Shown here: one piece after another, positions 1 through 8,109 of the stretch
Numbering within the stretch: position 1 is the first letter of the stretch
Layout: each line of letters opens with the position of its first letter
Assembly (NCBI RefSeq): GCF_030818795.1
Contig: NZ_JAUTAY010000001.1
Location: 2,914,001-2,978,000, forward strand
From: Microbacterium sp. SORGH_AS_0862
GTDB taxonomy: Bacteria; Actinomycetota; Actinomycetes; Actinomycetales; Microbacteriaceae
Direction of reading: 5' to 3'
Length of the DNA stretch: 64,000 bases
Translations under genes and position numbers: made by a program
The notes under the pieces: model-generated
Database searches by the model: none
Told to the model about the DNA's origin: nothing
What the model saw: only the letters and a program-made list of their open reading frames with translations

Positions 1-582
1 GAACAGTGGGCGCGGGACTCGGCCCGGGCGGCGATCACGCTGGTGAAGTCCAAGGAGCCCGGCGTCCTCCCGCTTCGGCCGGAGAAGACACCTCGCATCC
101 TGCTTTATTCACTGCGCAGCAGAGATGCCACGCTCGCTCCCGTCGAGCGCTTCATCGACGGCATGGAGGCGAGCGGGTTCACTGTCCGACATTTCGAGCC
201 CGAATCTGCCGACCCGACGAACACCATGGTCCTCGGCAAGGACGGCGGCATCATCGGCCAGCAGCTGCGAGACGAGTTCGACGTCGTCATCTACCTCGCC
301 GATGTGTGGCCGCATTCGAACGTTCCGACCGCCCGTCTCGACTGGGCTTACAAGACGGCGGCGAACGTTCCGAAGTACGTGACGGAGGTCCCCACGATCT
401 TCGTCTCTCTCGGCAGTCCGTTCCATCTTCAGGACGTGCCCAGGGTGCGCATCTTCGTGAACGCCTACGCGCACAACGACGCGACGGTGGATGCGGTCGT
501 CGACGCCCTCACCGGTCGAAGCCCGTTCGGTGGAATCAACCCGGTCGACCCGTTCTGCGGATACTGGGACGCGCGCCTGTGA
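1..582 (+). CDS. Glycoside hydrolase family 3 protein, C-terminal part (5' end outside window)
   Basis: The frame is open from base 1 to the TGA at 580-582, so this is a gene cut by the window edge rather than a broken gene. The visible 193 residues begin with a stretch like the 'ARxAITLVKD' segment that opens the C-terminal domain of GH3 beta-N-acetylhexosaminidase/beta-glucosidase-type enzymes. They continue as an alternating beta/alpha domain (ILLYSL, VVIYLADV, TIFVSLGSP, RIFVNAYA) and end in a short GINPVDPFCG tail. The catalytic (beta/alpha)8 barrel would lie upstream, so substrate cannot be judged. No signal peptide or promoter is visible for the same reason. Confidence 0.75.
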   Translation, partial: EQWARDSARAAITLVKSKEPGVLPLRPEKTPRILLYSLRSRDATLAPVERFIDGMEASGFTVRHFEPESADPTNTMVLGKDGGIIGQQLRDEFDVVIYLADVWPHSNVPTARLDWAYKTAANVPKYVTEVPTIFVSLGSPFHLQDVPRVRIFVNAYAHNDATVDAVVDALTGRSPFGGINPVDPFCGYWDARL

Positions 583-946
583 CCTGAGGCGCCGCCCACG
601 GTCAAACCGTCGGGCACGCCGCTCCGGTGAGCTCCTGGGACACGGCCCAGCCAGCCGTCCGCTTCTTCTCGCGCTTGTGATTCTCCGGCCTGCGCAAGAT
701 CGCGACCTCTCATCGCTGGGGGAAGTCGGGGTGCGCACGCGATCGACGAAGCGCTTCGCGCATCGCGAGCTGGGGCACTGGAGCCGGAACGCCAGACGGT
801 GGTGGATCCGGCGCAGTCGCCCTCCCTCCTCGTGCACACGGCGTCTCCGGGCTCGGAGAGTGCCGAGAAGCCGCGGCTTCTGACGGTCATCGGCGCGGGG
901 GTCTGAGTCGGGGCGCGATGTCGGAGGTCCCGCCTAGCGTGGGGGT
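583..946. other. 364-bp region without a convincing gene
   Basis: Open frames exist on both strands but their translations are Arg/Ser/Pro-rich and resemble no protein I know. The only structure seen is a perfect 16-bp palindrome at 866-881 (agaagccg/cggcttct), possibly a weak terminator or a protein site, and the -10-like box of the next gene at 935-940. A decayed gene cannot be excluded. Confidence 0.5.
935..940 (+). promoter_or_regulatory. -10 box (TAGCGT), leaderless-type
   Basis: TAGCGT ends exactly 6 bases before the ATG at 947, so transcription would start at or next to the start codon. No Shine-Dalgarno is needed or clearly placed. Confidence 0.5.
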
Positions 947-2326
947 ATGGACGAGGACGACACCTTCGACGACGACCGCCGCATCGCGCGGTCGTGGGAG
1001 GCGCCGCCGTCCGGGTTCGATGAGCCGGATCTGATCGACCAGGTCGTGGGTATGGCTTCGCTGGTGTCGTCGTTCGCCGCGCAGCGGGCGGTCGCGATCG
1101 CCGAGGCGCGCTCCGCGGCACTCATCGAGTCGGCCTCGCGCGGGGGAGACCGCGGCATCGCCGAGCGCTCGTTCCGGCTCGAACTCTCGCAGGCGCTGCG
1201 CGTGACCGAGTCGACGGCCGAGCGTCTGGTGTCGCAGGCGGTCGCGCTCACCGAGCGCTACGATCGCGTGCTCGACGCGTTGGGGCGCGGCGCGATCACG
1301 GAGCAGCACGCCCGCATCCTGGTCGACGCGGTGGATGCGGCAGAGGCGCCGCTGCGCGGTGAGCTCGCGACGCTCGCGCTCGAACTCGCCGAGCGGATGC
1401 CGGTCGGTCACTTCCGCTCCGCGGTCCGCGCGCTCGTCGAACGGGCGAGGGCGGTCTCGCTCGACCAGCGCCACGACGACGCGGTGCGCATGCGGCGCGT
1501 CTCGGTCGAGGCGGACGGCGACGGCATGGCCTGGCTGTCCGCGTATCTGCCGGCGGTCGAGGCTCGGGCGATCTTCCATCGGTTCACCGCGATGGGTGGC
1601 GCTCTCCTGGCGGCCGAGCGGGAGCACGCCGCCGGCGCTGACCTCGCCGAGACCAGCATCGGCGACGAGGTCGACGGGACGCTTGCGCCGCGAACGCTCG
1701 ATCAGGTGCGCGCCGATCTGCTCGGCGATCTGCTGGTCGACGCGCAGGTGAGCGATCATCCCGAGGCGGTGCGGGGTGTGCGTGCCACCGTCGTTGTCAC
1801 CGTGCCGGTGCTGTCGTTGCTCGACGATGATGCCGCGGTGAGGGCGCCGGCCGAACTCGACGGCGTCGGGCCCATCCCGATCGGCACCGCACGCACCCTC
1901 TGCGGAGCCGCGGACGGATGGATGCGGGTGCTGACCCACCCCGAGACGGGCGTCGTGCTTTCCGTGGGGCGCACGCGGTACCGCCCGCCGGTCGACCTGC
2001 AGCGCCTGGTGCGCTGGCGGGCAGCGCGGTGCACCGCGCCCGGATGTCGGATCGCCGCCGGCCGTTGCGAGATCGATCACACCGTGGCGTGGGAGCACGG
2101 GGGCGAGACGCGCGCCGACAACCTCACCCCGCTGTGCAAGGGACACCACACCGTCAAGCACCGCGGCGGATGGCAGACCCGACAACACCCCGACGGCGTG
2201 ATCGTGTGGACATCACCCGCAGGTCGTCTCTACCGCGTCGAACCTGAGCGACGAACACCCCGCTTCGTCCCCGCGTCCGCGGGGAGGGCGTCCGGCGCGC
2301 CCGAGGGAGACGCGCCGCCCTTCTGA
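947..2326 (+). CDS. DUF222 / HNH endonuclease-signature protein (13E12-repeat-like family)
   Basis: The 459-residue protein has a long helical, Ala/Arg-rich N-terminal DUF222 region (about residues 20-330). A compact HNH nuclease fold follows near residue 360: Cys-x4-Cys, then EIDH, a WEHGG turn, DNLTPLC and a final GHH. This family is abundant and multicopy in actinobacteria. The HNH signature predicts metal-dependent DNA cleavage, but no biological role is established and the family is often wrongly called a mobile element. The gene stands alone, convergent with a lipoprotein gene 19 bp away. A leaderless-type promoter precedes the ATG. Confidence 0.85.
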   Translation: MDEDDTFDDDRRIARSWEAPPSGFDEPDLIDQVVGMASLVSSFAAQRAVAIAEARSAALIESASRGGDRGIAERSFRLELSQALRVTESTAERLVSQAVALTERYDRVLDALGRGAITEQHARILVDAVDAAEAPLRGELATLALELAERMPVGHFRSAVRALVERARAVSLDQRHDDAVRMRRVSVEADGDGMAWLSAYLPAVEARAIFHRFTAMGGALLAAEREHAAGADLAETSIGDEVDGTLAPRTLDQVRADLLGDLLVDAQVSDHPEAVRGVRATVVVTVPVLSLLDDDAAVRAPAELDGVGPIPIGTARTLCGAADGWMRVLTHPETGVVLSVGRTRYRPPVDLQRLVRWRAARCTAPGCRIAAGRCEIDHTVAWEHGGETRADNLTPLCKGHHTVKHRGGWQTRQHPDGVIVWTSPAGRLYRVEPERRTPRFVPASAGRASGAPEGDAPPF

Positions 2327-2345
2327 GTGGTGTTTCTCGCGCGGG

Positions 2346-3002
2346 TCAGAGATCCGAGAAGTCGTCGGCGGGAGCCTGCAGTTCGCGCACCGTGTCGCCG
2401 TCGAGGCCGAGCCTCACGAACTGGATGCCGACGGAGCCGGGGTTCGTGAGCGACTGGGTGCCGGAGATCTCCACGGAACCGAGATCGAGCCAGTCCGCGA
2501 CACCGTCGCCGTCCTGGTCGAAGCCGTCGCGGGCTCCCGCATCCATCGCTTCCGTCCGCGACGAGCCCACGGCTATGCCCTCCTGTGTGGCGACGGGCAC
2601 ACCGTGGAAACTCGCGGTCGTCACCGCGACGTGTGCGGGGCCGTCGGGACCCGAGACGACGACGATCCCGTCGTAGTCGAAGCGTTGCAGCTGGAGGTTG
2701 TATCCGGGCAGATCGTCGATCGGGGTCTGGATGGGATCTTCATCGCTGATCGAGCGGAGGAGGATCTGGAGGTCAACTGGTTCGCTGTAGGAGACGACCT
2801 GAGTCTGTCCGTCGTGCTCGTACCCGATCGCCTGGATGCCGATCACGAGCCGAGCCGGTTCGGGCTCGGGCGTGGGGGTCGCGGTTGTCGTGCTCCCCGC
2901 GATGCCGGTCGGCACGGACGGCGCCGGCGCCGGCGTCGCGGCGCAGCCGGAGAGCGCGACAAGCGCCAGGGCGACGGTGGAGAACAGGAGTTTCCGCTTC
3001 AT
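2346..3002 (-). CDS. Putative lipoprotein with an Asp-rich calcium-loop-like motif
   Basis: The 218-residue product starts with a lysine-rich n-region, a hydrophobic core and a lipobox (ALSGC, Cys20), followed by a Pro/Thr/Ala linker to about residue 50. This marks it as membrane-anchored outside the cell. The body has no family I recognise. Residues 162-173 form a DxDxDGxxDxxD loop, the calcium-binding pattern of thrombospondin type-3/EF-hand-like repeats, which suggests a single bound Ca2+. I chose the internal ATG because it begins the signal peptide and lies 7 bases after a -10 box; an upstream in-frame ATG would add 11 polar residues. It stands alone, divergent from padR. Confidence 0.65.
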   Translation of the reverse strand: MKRKLLFSTVALALVALSGCAATPAPAPSVPTGIAGSTTTATPTPEPEPARLVIGIQAIGYEHDGQTQVVSYSEPVDLQILLRSISDEDPIQTPIDDLPGYNLQLQRFDYDGIVVVSGPDGPAHVAVTTASFHGVPVATQEGIAVGSSRTEAMDAGARDGFDQDGDGVADWLDLGSVEISGTQSLTNPGSVGIQFVRLGLDGDTVRELQAPADDFSDL

Positions 3003-3009
3003 GACTGCG

Positions 3010-3015
3010 ACGCTA
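3010..3015 (-). promoter_or_regulatory. -10 box (TAGCGT on minus strand), leaderless-type
   Basis: Read on the minus strand, TAGCGT is followed by 7 bases and then the ATG of the lipoprotein gene. It supports that start over the longer reading. Confidence 0.4.
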
Positions 3016-3128
3016 TTGCTCCGATCGATCGACACGCGTGCATAGACGAGTCACAGACTTGCATCGGTTCGGGGAGCCTCGCGCCGCCCGCTGAGAGTCT
3101 TCTGAAGACAGCACAAACCTCCGCGTTA

Positions 3129-3157
3129 ACGATATATCGTGAAGTATCGTTCACGAT
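3129..3157 (+). promoter_or_regulatory. Overlapping palindromes upstream of padR-like gene (putative operator)
   Basis: A perfect 12-bp palindrome (acgatatatcgt, 3129-3140) overlaps a perfect inverted repeat with 8-bp arms and a 6-bp spacer (atcgtgaa 3136-3143 / ttcacgat 3150-3157). Both end 14 bp or more before the padR-like ATG. PadR proteins usually autorepress by binding AT-containing dyads of this type, and this AT-rich patch is striking in a high-GC region. The binding protein is inferred. Confidence 0.6.
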
Positions 3158-3171
3158 CTGAGGAGGTCACG

Positions 3172-3717
3172 ATGAGCAATCCATTCGCGGGTGCAGGATT
3201 CGGTGGCGGGCTGCCGGGAAGTCTCTGGGACGCCATGGAGCAGATGCGGTCGTCGGTCGACAAGCGGGTCGGCTTCCGGGTCGGTCGCGGCGATGTCCGC
3301 GCCGCCGTCCTGCTCCTGCTGGCCGAGCAGCCGATGCACGGCTACCAGATCATCAATGAGATCGCCGAGCGCAGCGGTGGTGCATGGAAGCCCAGTGCCG
3401 GATCCGTGTATCCGACGCTGCAGCTGCTGGCCGACGAGGGTCTGATCGTCGCCGAAGAGGCGGGCGGGCGCAAGACCTACTCGCTCACCGAGGCGGGCGC
3501 CGCCGAGGCCGAGGAGGCCGCCGAGTCCGACGCCCCGTGGGAGGCGCCGGGGCTGCGCGACAGCGGACGCATGACCGCGTTGCCGAAGGCCGGCATGGAG
3601 CTTGCCCAGGTCGTCGCTCAGGTCGCCCGCACCGGTTCGCCGGAGCAGGTGCAGGCGGCGGTCGACGCGCTCGGCGAGACCCGCCGGCGCCTGTACGCGA
3701 TCCTCGCCGAGGACTGA
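3172..3717 (+). CDS. PadR family transcriptional regulator
   Basis: The 181-residue protein has a Gly-rich start and then a PadR winged helix at about residues 40-115 (DVRAAVLLLLAEQPMHGYQI, GSVYPTLQLLADEGLI, a GGRKTYSLTEAG wing). A short helical C-terminal region follows, typical of PadR subfamily 1 dimerisation. The start was set at the ATG with the strong AGGAGG site 6-7 bases upstream. The gene lies 41 bp before an AarF/UbiB-like gene on the same strand and may control it. Overlapping palindromes just upstream suggest autorepression. The ligand is unknown; PadR targets are often exporters or phenolic-stress genes. Confidence 0.85.
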   Translation: MSNPFAGAGFGGGLPGSLWDAMEQMRSSVDKRVGFRVGRGDVRAAVLLLLAEQPMHGYQIINEIAERSGGAWKPSAGSVYPTLQLLADEGLIVAEEAGGRKTYSLTEAGAAEAEEAAESDAPWEAPGLRDSGRMTALPKAGMELAQVVAQVARTGSPEQVQAAVDALGETRRRLYAILAED

Positions 3718-3758
3718 ACCCGGTGCCGCCGGCAGCTGACGGCGGAGCGGACACGGTG

Positions 3759-5426
3759 ATGACCGATACTCGGGCACGCTACAACCGGATCATCCGCTTC
3801 GCCGCGCGCGCCCTCGTCCAGGTGTGGTGGTTCGAGCTCGTCCTGCCACGCCTGGGCCTGACGCGTCTCGCGATGCGACGGCAGCCGCAGCGGATGACGC
3901 GGCTGGCCCGTCGGTTCCACGCCCTCGCGCTCGAACTCGGTGGCCTCATGATCAAGGTCGGACAGTTCCTGTCCTCCCGCCTCGACGTGCTGCCGCCGGA
4001 GATCACGAAGGAGCTCGAAGGCCTGCAGGACGAGGTGCCCCCGCTCCCGTTCGCGGCGATCCGCACGGCCGCGGAGGCGGAGCTCGGCATGCCGCTCGAA
4101 CGCGCGTACGCGCGGTTCGATCCGGCACCGGTCGCCGCCGCATCCCTCGGGCAGGCGCATCGCGCGCGCCTCCACGACGCTCTCGCCCATGACGTCGGGT
4201 TCGCCGAGGTCGTCGTCAAGGTGCAGCGTCCCGGCATCGACGACATCGTCGCGGTCGACCTCGCTGCCCTTCGCCGCGTGGGCGGCTGGCTGCGCCGCAT
4301 CCGCGTCGTGTCGGAGCGCGTCGACGCACCGGCGCTGGTCGAGGAGTTCGCCGCCACCAGCCTCGCCGAGACCGACTACCTCCATGAAGCGGCGTGGGCG
4401 GAGCGCTTCGCCGCCGACGTCGCCGAGGATCCGCGCGTGGACGCCCCCATCGTGGTGTGGGAGCGCGTCACGCGCCGGGTGCTCACCCTGGCGGACGTCA
4501 CCGCCATCAAGATCTCGGATGCGGACACCCTCCGCGCGGCGGGCATCGATCCGGCAGCGGTGGCGACGCTGTTCGCGCGGGTCATGTTCGACCAGCTGTT
4601 CCGCCGCGGGTTCTTCCACGCCGACCCCCACCCCGGCAACGTCTTCGTCACACCGGACGCCGCCGCGGAAGGCGGTTTCCGGCTGACGTTCATCGATTTC
4701 GGGATGATGGGGGAGGTGCCCGACACCCTGCGTGACGGACTCCGCAGCCTCCTGATCGCCGTCGCCGCGCGCGACAGCAAGCGTCTGGTGGAGGGGATCG
4801 GTCGAGTCGGCGTGCTCTTGCCCGACGCGGACACCGTGGAGCTCGAACGCGCCATGAGCACGCTGTTCGCGCGATTCGGCGGCATGGGGTTCGCGGAGCT
4901 CCGCGATGTCGATCCGCGGGAGTTCCGCGAGTTCGCCGAGCAGTTCGGCGACGTCACCCGTGAGATGCCGTTCCAGTTGCCCGAGAACTTCCTGCTCATC
5001 ATCCGCTCGATGTCGATCACGTCCGGCGTGTGCAGCACTCTCGACCCGGCGTTCAACGTGTGGGATGCGGTCGAACCCTACGCATCCGAGCTCCTGCGGG
5101 CCGAGAGCGGCAACCTGGTGCGCGACATGCTCGGTGAGATGGCATCGGTCGCCGCGATCACAGCGCGCCTGCCGCGGCGCGCGGACGCTCTCATCACGCG
5201 CCTCGAGGAAGGACGCCTCACTGTCGACTTCTCGCGTCTCGAACGACGCTTCGCGCGGACCGAGAAGCTGGCGACGCGCGCCGTGAGCGGCGTGATCTTC
5301 TCCGGCACCCTCATCGCGGGCGTGCTCCTGCGTCCCTCCGACGAGGTGCTCGGCTCGGTCCTCATGCTGCTCTCGCTGCTGCCGCTCGCACACGTCGTGC
5401 TGTCCGGGTTGTTCGGCAGGCGCTGA
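3759..5426 (+). CDS. AarF/ABC1/UbiB family protein kinase-like protein
   Basis: The 555-residue protein carries the hallmarks of the ABC1/UbiB atypical kinase family: a KxGQ motif in the helical N-terminal extension (LMIKVGQF, about residues 65-72), the Ala-rich nucleotide loop (AAASLGQAH), VVVKVQRPGI with the ATP-lysine, HADPHPGN as catalytic loop and an IDFGMMG metal motif. It ends with two hydrophobic helices, so it is probably membrane-bound. Relatives are ATPases linked to quinone or lipid metabolism. Actinobacteria make menaquinone, so a strict UbiB role is not implied. The ATG was chosen; a GTG one codon upstream is equally possible, with GGAG 8 bases before it. Confidence 0.85.
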   Translation: MTDTRARYNRIIRFAARALVQVWWFELVLPRLGLTRLAMRRQPQRMTRLARRFHALALELGGLMIKVGQFLSSRLDVLPPEITKELEGLQDEVPPLPFAAIRTAAEAELGMPLERAYARFDPAPVAAASLGQAHRARLHDALAHDVGFAEVVVKVQRPGIDDIVAVDLAALRRVGGWLRRIRVVSERVDAPALVEEFAATSLAETDYLHEAAWAERFAADVAEDPRVDAPIVVWERVTRRVLTLADVTAIKISDADTLRAAGIDPAAVATLFARVMFDQLFRRGFFHADPHPGNVFVTPDAAAEGGFRLTFIDFGMMGEVPDTLRDGLRSLLIAVAARDSKRLVEGIGRVGVLLPDADTVELERAMSTLFARFGGMGFAELRDVDPREFREFAEQFGDVTREMPFQLPENFLLIIRSMSITSGVCSTLDPAFNVWDAVEPYASELLRAESGNLVRDMLGEMASVAAITARLPRRADALITRLEEGRLTVDFSRLERRFARTEKLATRAVSGVIFSGTLIAGVLLRPSDEVLGSVLMLLSLLPLAHVVLSGLFGRR

Positions 5427-5448
5427 ACCGGCCACACCTGACGCACGA

Positions 5449-5454
5449 TACGGT
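5449..5454 (+). promoter_or_regulatory. -10 box (TACGGT), leaderless-type
   Basis: TACGGT is followed by 7 bases and the ATG of the TetR gene. There is no clear ribosome binding site in the short gap after the upstream gene. Confidence 0.35.
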
Positions 5455-5461
5455 GGGGGCC

Positions 5462-6049
5462 ATGCCCCGCGCCCGATCTTTCGACGAAGAGCTCTTCCTC
5501 GATGCGGTCACGGAACGGTTCTGGATCCATGGATACCGGGGGTCCGCTCTGACCGATCTCTCGGCCGCGACCGGCGTGGCCAACGGCAGCCTCTACCAGG
5601 CCTACGGCAGCAAGTGGGCGCTGTTCTTGGTGGTCTTCCGGCGTTACTGCGCCGGTCGCCTCGACTTCGTCGAGGCCGCCCTTGCTCCGGGGCAGGATGT
5701 GGCAGACACCGTCCGCGCCTACCTCGCCGCCGTGCGCGCCGATTGCGCGGCTCACCCCGACCGTCGCGGCTGCCTCATGCTGAACACGATCGCCGAGTTC
5801 GGGTCGGATGAGGAGATCGCGCGGATCGTGGCCGGCACCATGACGCAGATGGAGCAGCGCATGGCCGAGGCGCTGGCCGAGGCTGCCGGTCGCGACCGGT
5901 GCGACGAGGACGTCGTCGCCGCGGCAGCCAACGTCGTCGCGATCTCGCAGTCGCTCATCCAGCTGTGGCGCATCGGCCGGGATGAGAGGGAGCTCGCCCG
6001 CATGAGTGAGCAGGTCGCGCTCGCCGCGTCGGGAGTGCTCGCCGCCTGA
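5462..6049 (+). CDS. TetR family transcriptional regulator
   Basis: The 195-residue protein starts with a TetR helix-turn-helix (about residues 8-55: FDEELFLDAVTERFWIHGY, LTDLSAATGVANGSLYQAYGSK). An all-helical ligand domain follows, with a conserved Cys in RRGCLMLNT, as in TetR_C subfamilies found with reductases and hydrolases. It is convergent with the encapsulin gene 5 bp away, so its target is not obvious from context. A GTG three codons upstream is an alternative start. The effector cannot be predicted. Confidence 0.85.
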   Translation: MPRARSFDEELFLDAVTERFWIHGYRGSALTDLSAATGVANGSLYQAYGSKWALFLVVFRRYCAGRLDFVEAALAPGQDVADTVRAYLAAVRADCAAHPDRRGCLMLNTIAEFGSDEEIARIVAGTMTQMEQRMAEALAEAAGRDRCDEDVVAAAANVVAISQSLIQLWRIGRDERELARMSEQVALAASGVLAA

Positions 6050-6054
6050 TCGGG

Positions 6055-6855
6055 TCAGCGGATCGCGATCGCCGCCTCGGGCGTCGCGACGCGGAAGGTC
6101 AGGCTCTCGATCAGGTACAGCTCGACCGCGTCCCGGCTGTGCGCAGCGTATCCGAGCGAGATGTCCTGGCCGGACTCCAGGATGAAGTCGCCGCCTCGCA
6201 GGCTCACCACCACCGCGCCCGTGATGCCGGGCGTCCACGCCACCGGGCCCCCGAGGATGCGTTCCAGGTGACGCTGCAGCACGGCGCCTCCCGCGTCGCT
6301 CCCGCCGGAGATCTCTGTCCACGTCGCTGTGTCGACGGCGAGGCCGTACGGTCCGCCGACCCCGGCGCCCGACAGCGTGGCGATCGCGTCGGCCACCAGA
6401 GGAGCGAGCCGGTCCGGCTCACCGGCAGCGCTGAGCGGCGCGTGCGGTGACGACGGGATGATGCCGACGAACCCCGCGGCATCCCATCCGTGGAAGACCG
6501 CCGCGTTCTCCGCGCTCGCGAGCGCGACAGCGGCCTCGTCCAACGGCGTCAGGTCGGTGTCGACGGCGCCGCGGGCATCGTCGTCGAGTTCGCTGCGCGA
6601 CAGGGAGAAGTCCGCGCGCAGTTCTGCGAGGGGCAGCACCTGGCGTGAACGCCCCGTCACGCCCGCGAACGGCGTCGAGAAGCTCGCGCCGACGCGCCCG
6701 AGGGCCGTCGCCGAGTGCTGCCAGCCGAGCGGACCGACGAAGTCGACGAGGCGCCGGGCGCCGAGAGCCGGCTGCAAGCGGGTGCGCGCCTCATCGTCCA
6801 GCGTGTCCCAGGTCGCGTCGGTGATGGGCGCGAGGTCGCGATAGAGGTGATCCAT
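6055..6855 (-). CDS. Family 1 encapsulin nanocompartment shell protein
   Basis: The 266-residue protein has the typical encapsulin (Linocin M18, HK97-like fold) length and order. It begins MDHLYRDLAPITDATW and continues with ARTRLQPALGARRLVDFVGPLGW, a GVTGRSRQVLPLAELRADFSL strap region, a central P-domain with VFHGWDAAGFVGI, and a DISLGYAAHSRDAVELYLIESLTFRV A-domain. Sixty copies usually assemble into a T=1 cytosolic shell around a cargo enzyme. The cargo is almost certainly the DyP peroxidase encoded 17 bp upstream in the same operon, which carries a targeting tail. A GGAAGGA site precedes the ATG. Confidence 0.95.
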   Translation of the reverse strand: MDHLYRDLAPITDATWDTLDDEARTRLQPALGARRLVDFVGPLGWQHSATALGRVGASFSTPFAGVTGRSRQVLPLAELRADFSLSRSELDDDARGAVDTDLTPLDEAAVALASAENAAVFHGWDAAGFVGIIPSSPHAPLSAAGEPDRLAPLVADAIATLSGAGVGGPYGLAVDTATWTEISGGSDAGGAVLQRHLERILGGPVAWTPGITGAVVVSLRGGDFILESGQDISLGYAAHSRDAVELYLIESLTFRVATPEAAIAIR

Positions 6856-6872
6856 GAGAGTCCTTCCGATCG

Positions 6873-7922
6873 TCAGGAGCGCCCGCCGATGCCGAGCGAG
6901 GAGTCCGTGACGGGCGCAGGAGGCCCGGATGCGGGGGATGCGGTCGGCGGCTCATCGTCGAGCCCGTCCAGCACATCGGGGCGCGGTGCGAAGAACACGC
7001 TCCCGGTCACCGCGGACGAGAAGTCGAGCAGCCGGTCGTGCAGGCCGGGCGGGTCTCCGATGAACATCCGCTCGAGCATCCGCTGGATCACCCAGAGATC
7101 GCGGCAGCACCCGATGAAGTAGGTGCCGAACTCGGCGGCACCGGGGCGGCCGAACGGCATGTTGTCGCGGAGGATGTCGTGCTCGACGCCGTCGTCGTCG
7201 ACGATCGTCGCCAGCGTCTTGTGGGCCCTCTGCCCACTCGTCGCATCGTCGAGCTCGATGTTGTCGGCCTTCGACCTGCCCATGATCGCCTCCTGCACCT
7301 CGGTGGGGAGAGCCCGCCAGGCAGAGAGCGGATGCAGGTACTTCTGCGTCACGATGTAGGTGCCCCCTGCATTGTCGGGGTCCTCATCGCCGACGAGCAC
7401 GGTGTCGGCGATGTCCTCGCCCACCGGGTTCGCCGTGCCGTCGACGAACCCGAGCACGTCCCGACGGTCGAAGTAGCGGAAGCACGCCGTCTCGTCCGCG
7501 GTCGACACCGCGTCGCCGAGCGCATCCATGAGTTGCCGCTCGAACTCGAAGCAGATGTCGGCTCGATCGGCGCGGATGTGGAAGAGCAGGTCGCCTGCCG
7601 TCGCCGGCGCCGTGTGCGCCTCTCCGGCGATGGGCGCGAACGGACGGAGTTGAGAGGGGCGCGGGGTGCCCACGAGCCGCGGCCAGATCTCGCTCCCGAT
7701 GCCGACGGTGCAGGTCAGCGTCGCCGAGGGGTCGCGGAAGGCGACCGCCATGATCGTGCCCGAGAGGTCCGCGAGGACTCCGCGCACGCGGTCGAGCGCC
7801 TCCGCTCCGGCTGCCACACCAAGCACCAGGAACACGGCATGCGTCGACAGCGGCGAGCCGAACTGCTGCATGGCTCCCGGGACGAACGAGGAGGGATCGG
7901 CGCGGCGCACGTTCTCTGCCAT
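6873..7922 (-). CDS. Dye-decolourising (DyP-type) haem peroxidase, encapsulin cargo
   Basis: The 349-residue protein has the DyP GxxDG motif (GFVDG, residues 158-162, Asp161 catalytic), the proximal haem-ligand His (AHKTL, His234) and the distal Arg in DILRDNMPFG (Arg252). It uses H2O2 to oxidise dyes, phenols and other substrates. After a Pro/Ala/Asp linker (about 314-340) the C-terminus reads DSSLGIGGRS. This is a close match to the SLGIGS-type cargo-loading peptide that docks DyP inside encapsulin shells. The ATG was chosen at the conserved N-terminus, with GGAAGG upstream; in-frame sequence further upstream is unlike the family. It is the first gene of the two-gene operon. Confidence 0.95.
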   Translation of the reverse strand: MAENVRRADPSSFVPGAMQQFGSPLSTHAVFLVLGVAAGAEALDRVRGVLADLSGTIMAVAFRDPSATLTCTVGIGSEIWPRLVGTPRPSQLRPFAPIAGEAHTAPATAGDLLFHIRADRADICFEFERQLMDALGDAVSTADETACFRYFDRRDVLGFVDGTANPVGEDIADTVLVGDEDPDNAGGTYIVTQKYLHPLSAWRALPTEVQEAIMGRSKADNIELDDATSGQRAHKTLATIVDDDGVEHDILRDNMPFGRPGAAEFGTYFIGCCRDLWVIQRMLERMFIGDPPGLHDRLLDFSSAVTGSVFFAPRPDVLDGLDDEPPTASPASGPPAPVTDSSLGIGGRS

Positions 7923-8060
7923 CGGGTTCCCTTCCGACGGCCGCAGGAGCACCGTCGTCGCCAGTATGGCGTCGCAGCGCGTGGGAGCGCTCCGACACTC
8001 GACGAATGTCCGCCCGACACCGGGCGAGATCTCGGTCGACGGCGGAGCCGACCGGGGATG

Positions 8061-8087
8061 TGGAGCGGCCGCTCCATCACGTACATT
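8061..8087. promoter_or_regulatory. 16-bp perfect palindrome and adjacent -10 (TACATT)
   Basis: tggagcggccgctcca at 8061-8076 is a perfect palindrome. Five bases later TACATT (8082-8087) is a good -10 for the regulator gene starting at 8110. The palindrome therefore sits between -35 and -10, where a repressor would act. It lies in the 187-bp divergent region shared with the DyP-encapsulin operon. Confidence 0.55.
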
Positions 8088-8109
8088 CTTCTGTGCGGGG
8101 AGGAGAGCC

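Noticed and set aside
1..582. GH3 gene as a pseudogene lacking its catalytic domain
   Set aside because: The frame is open to base 1, so the missing part is outside the window.
947..2326. DUF222/HNH gene as a mobile element or homing endonuclease
   Set aside because: No inverted repeats, target duplication or intron/intein context; the family is widespread and chromosomal in actinobacteria.
3618..5435. Long open frame opposite the AarF/UbiB-like gene (605 codons)
   Set aside because: High-GC coding sequence creates long antisense frames; the translation is low-complexity Arg/Glu/His-rich and matches no family, while the plus strand has clear kinase motifs.
8061..8076. Palindrome read as a restriction-site or cloning-linker artefact, since it contains GCGGCCGC
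   Set aside because: It is embedded in continuous native-looking sequence with a promoter beside it; eight-base matches of this kind are expected in high-GC genomes.
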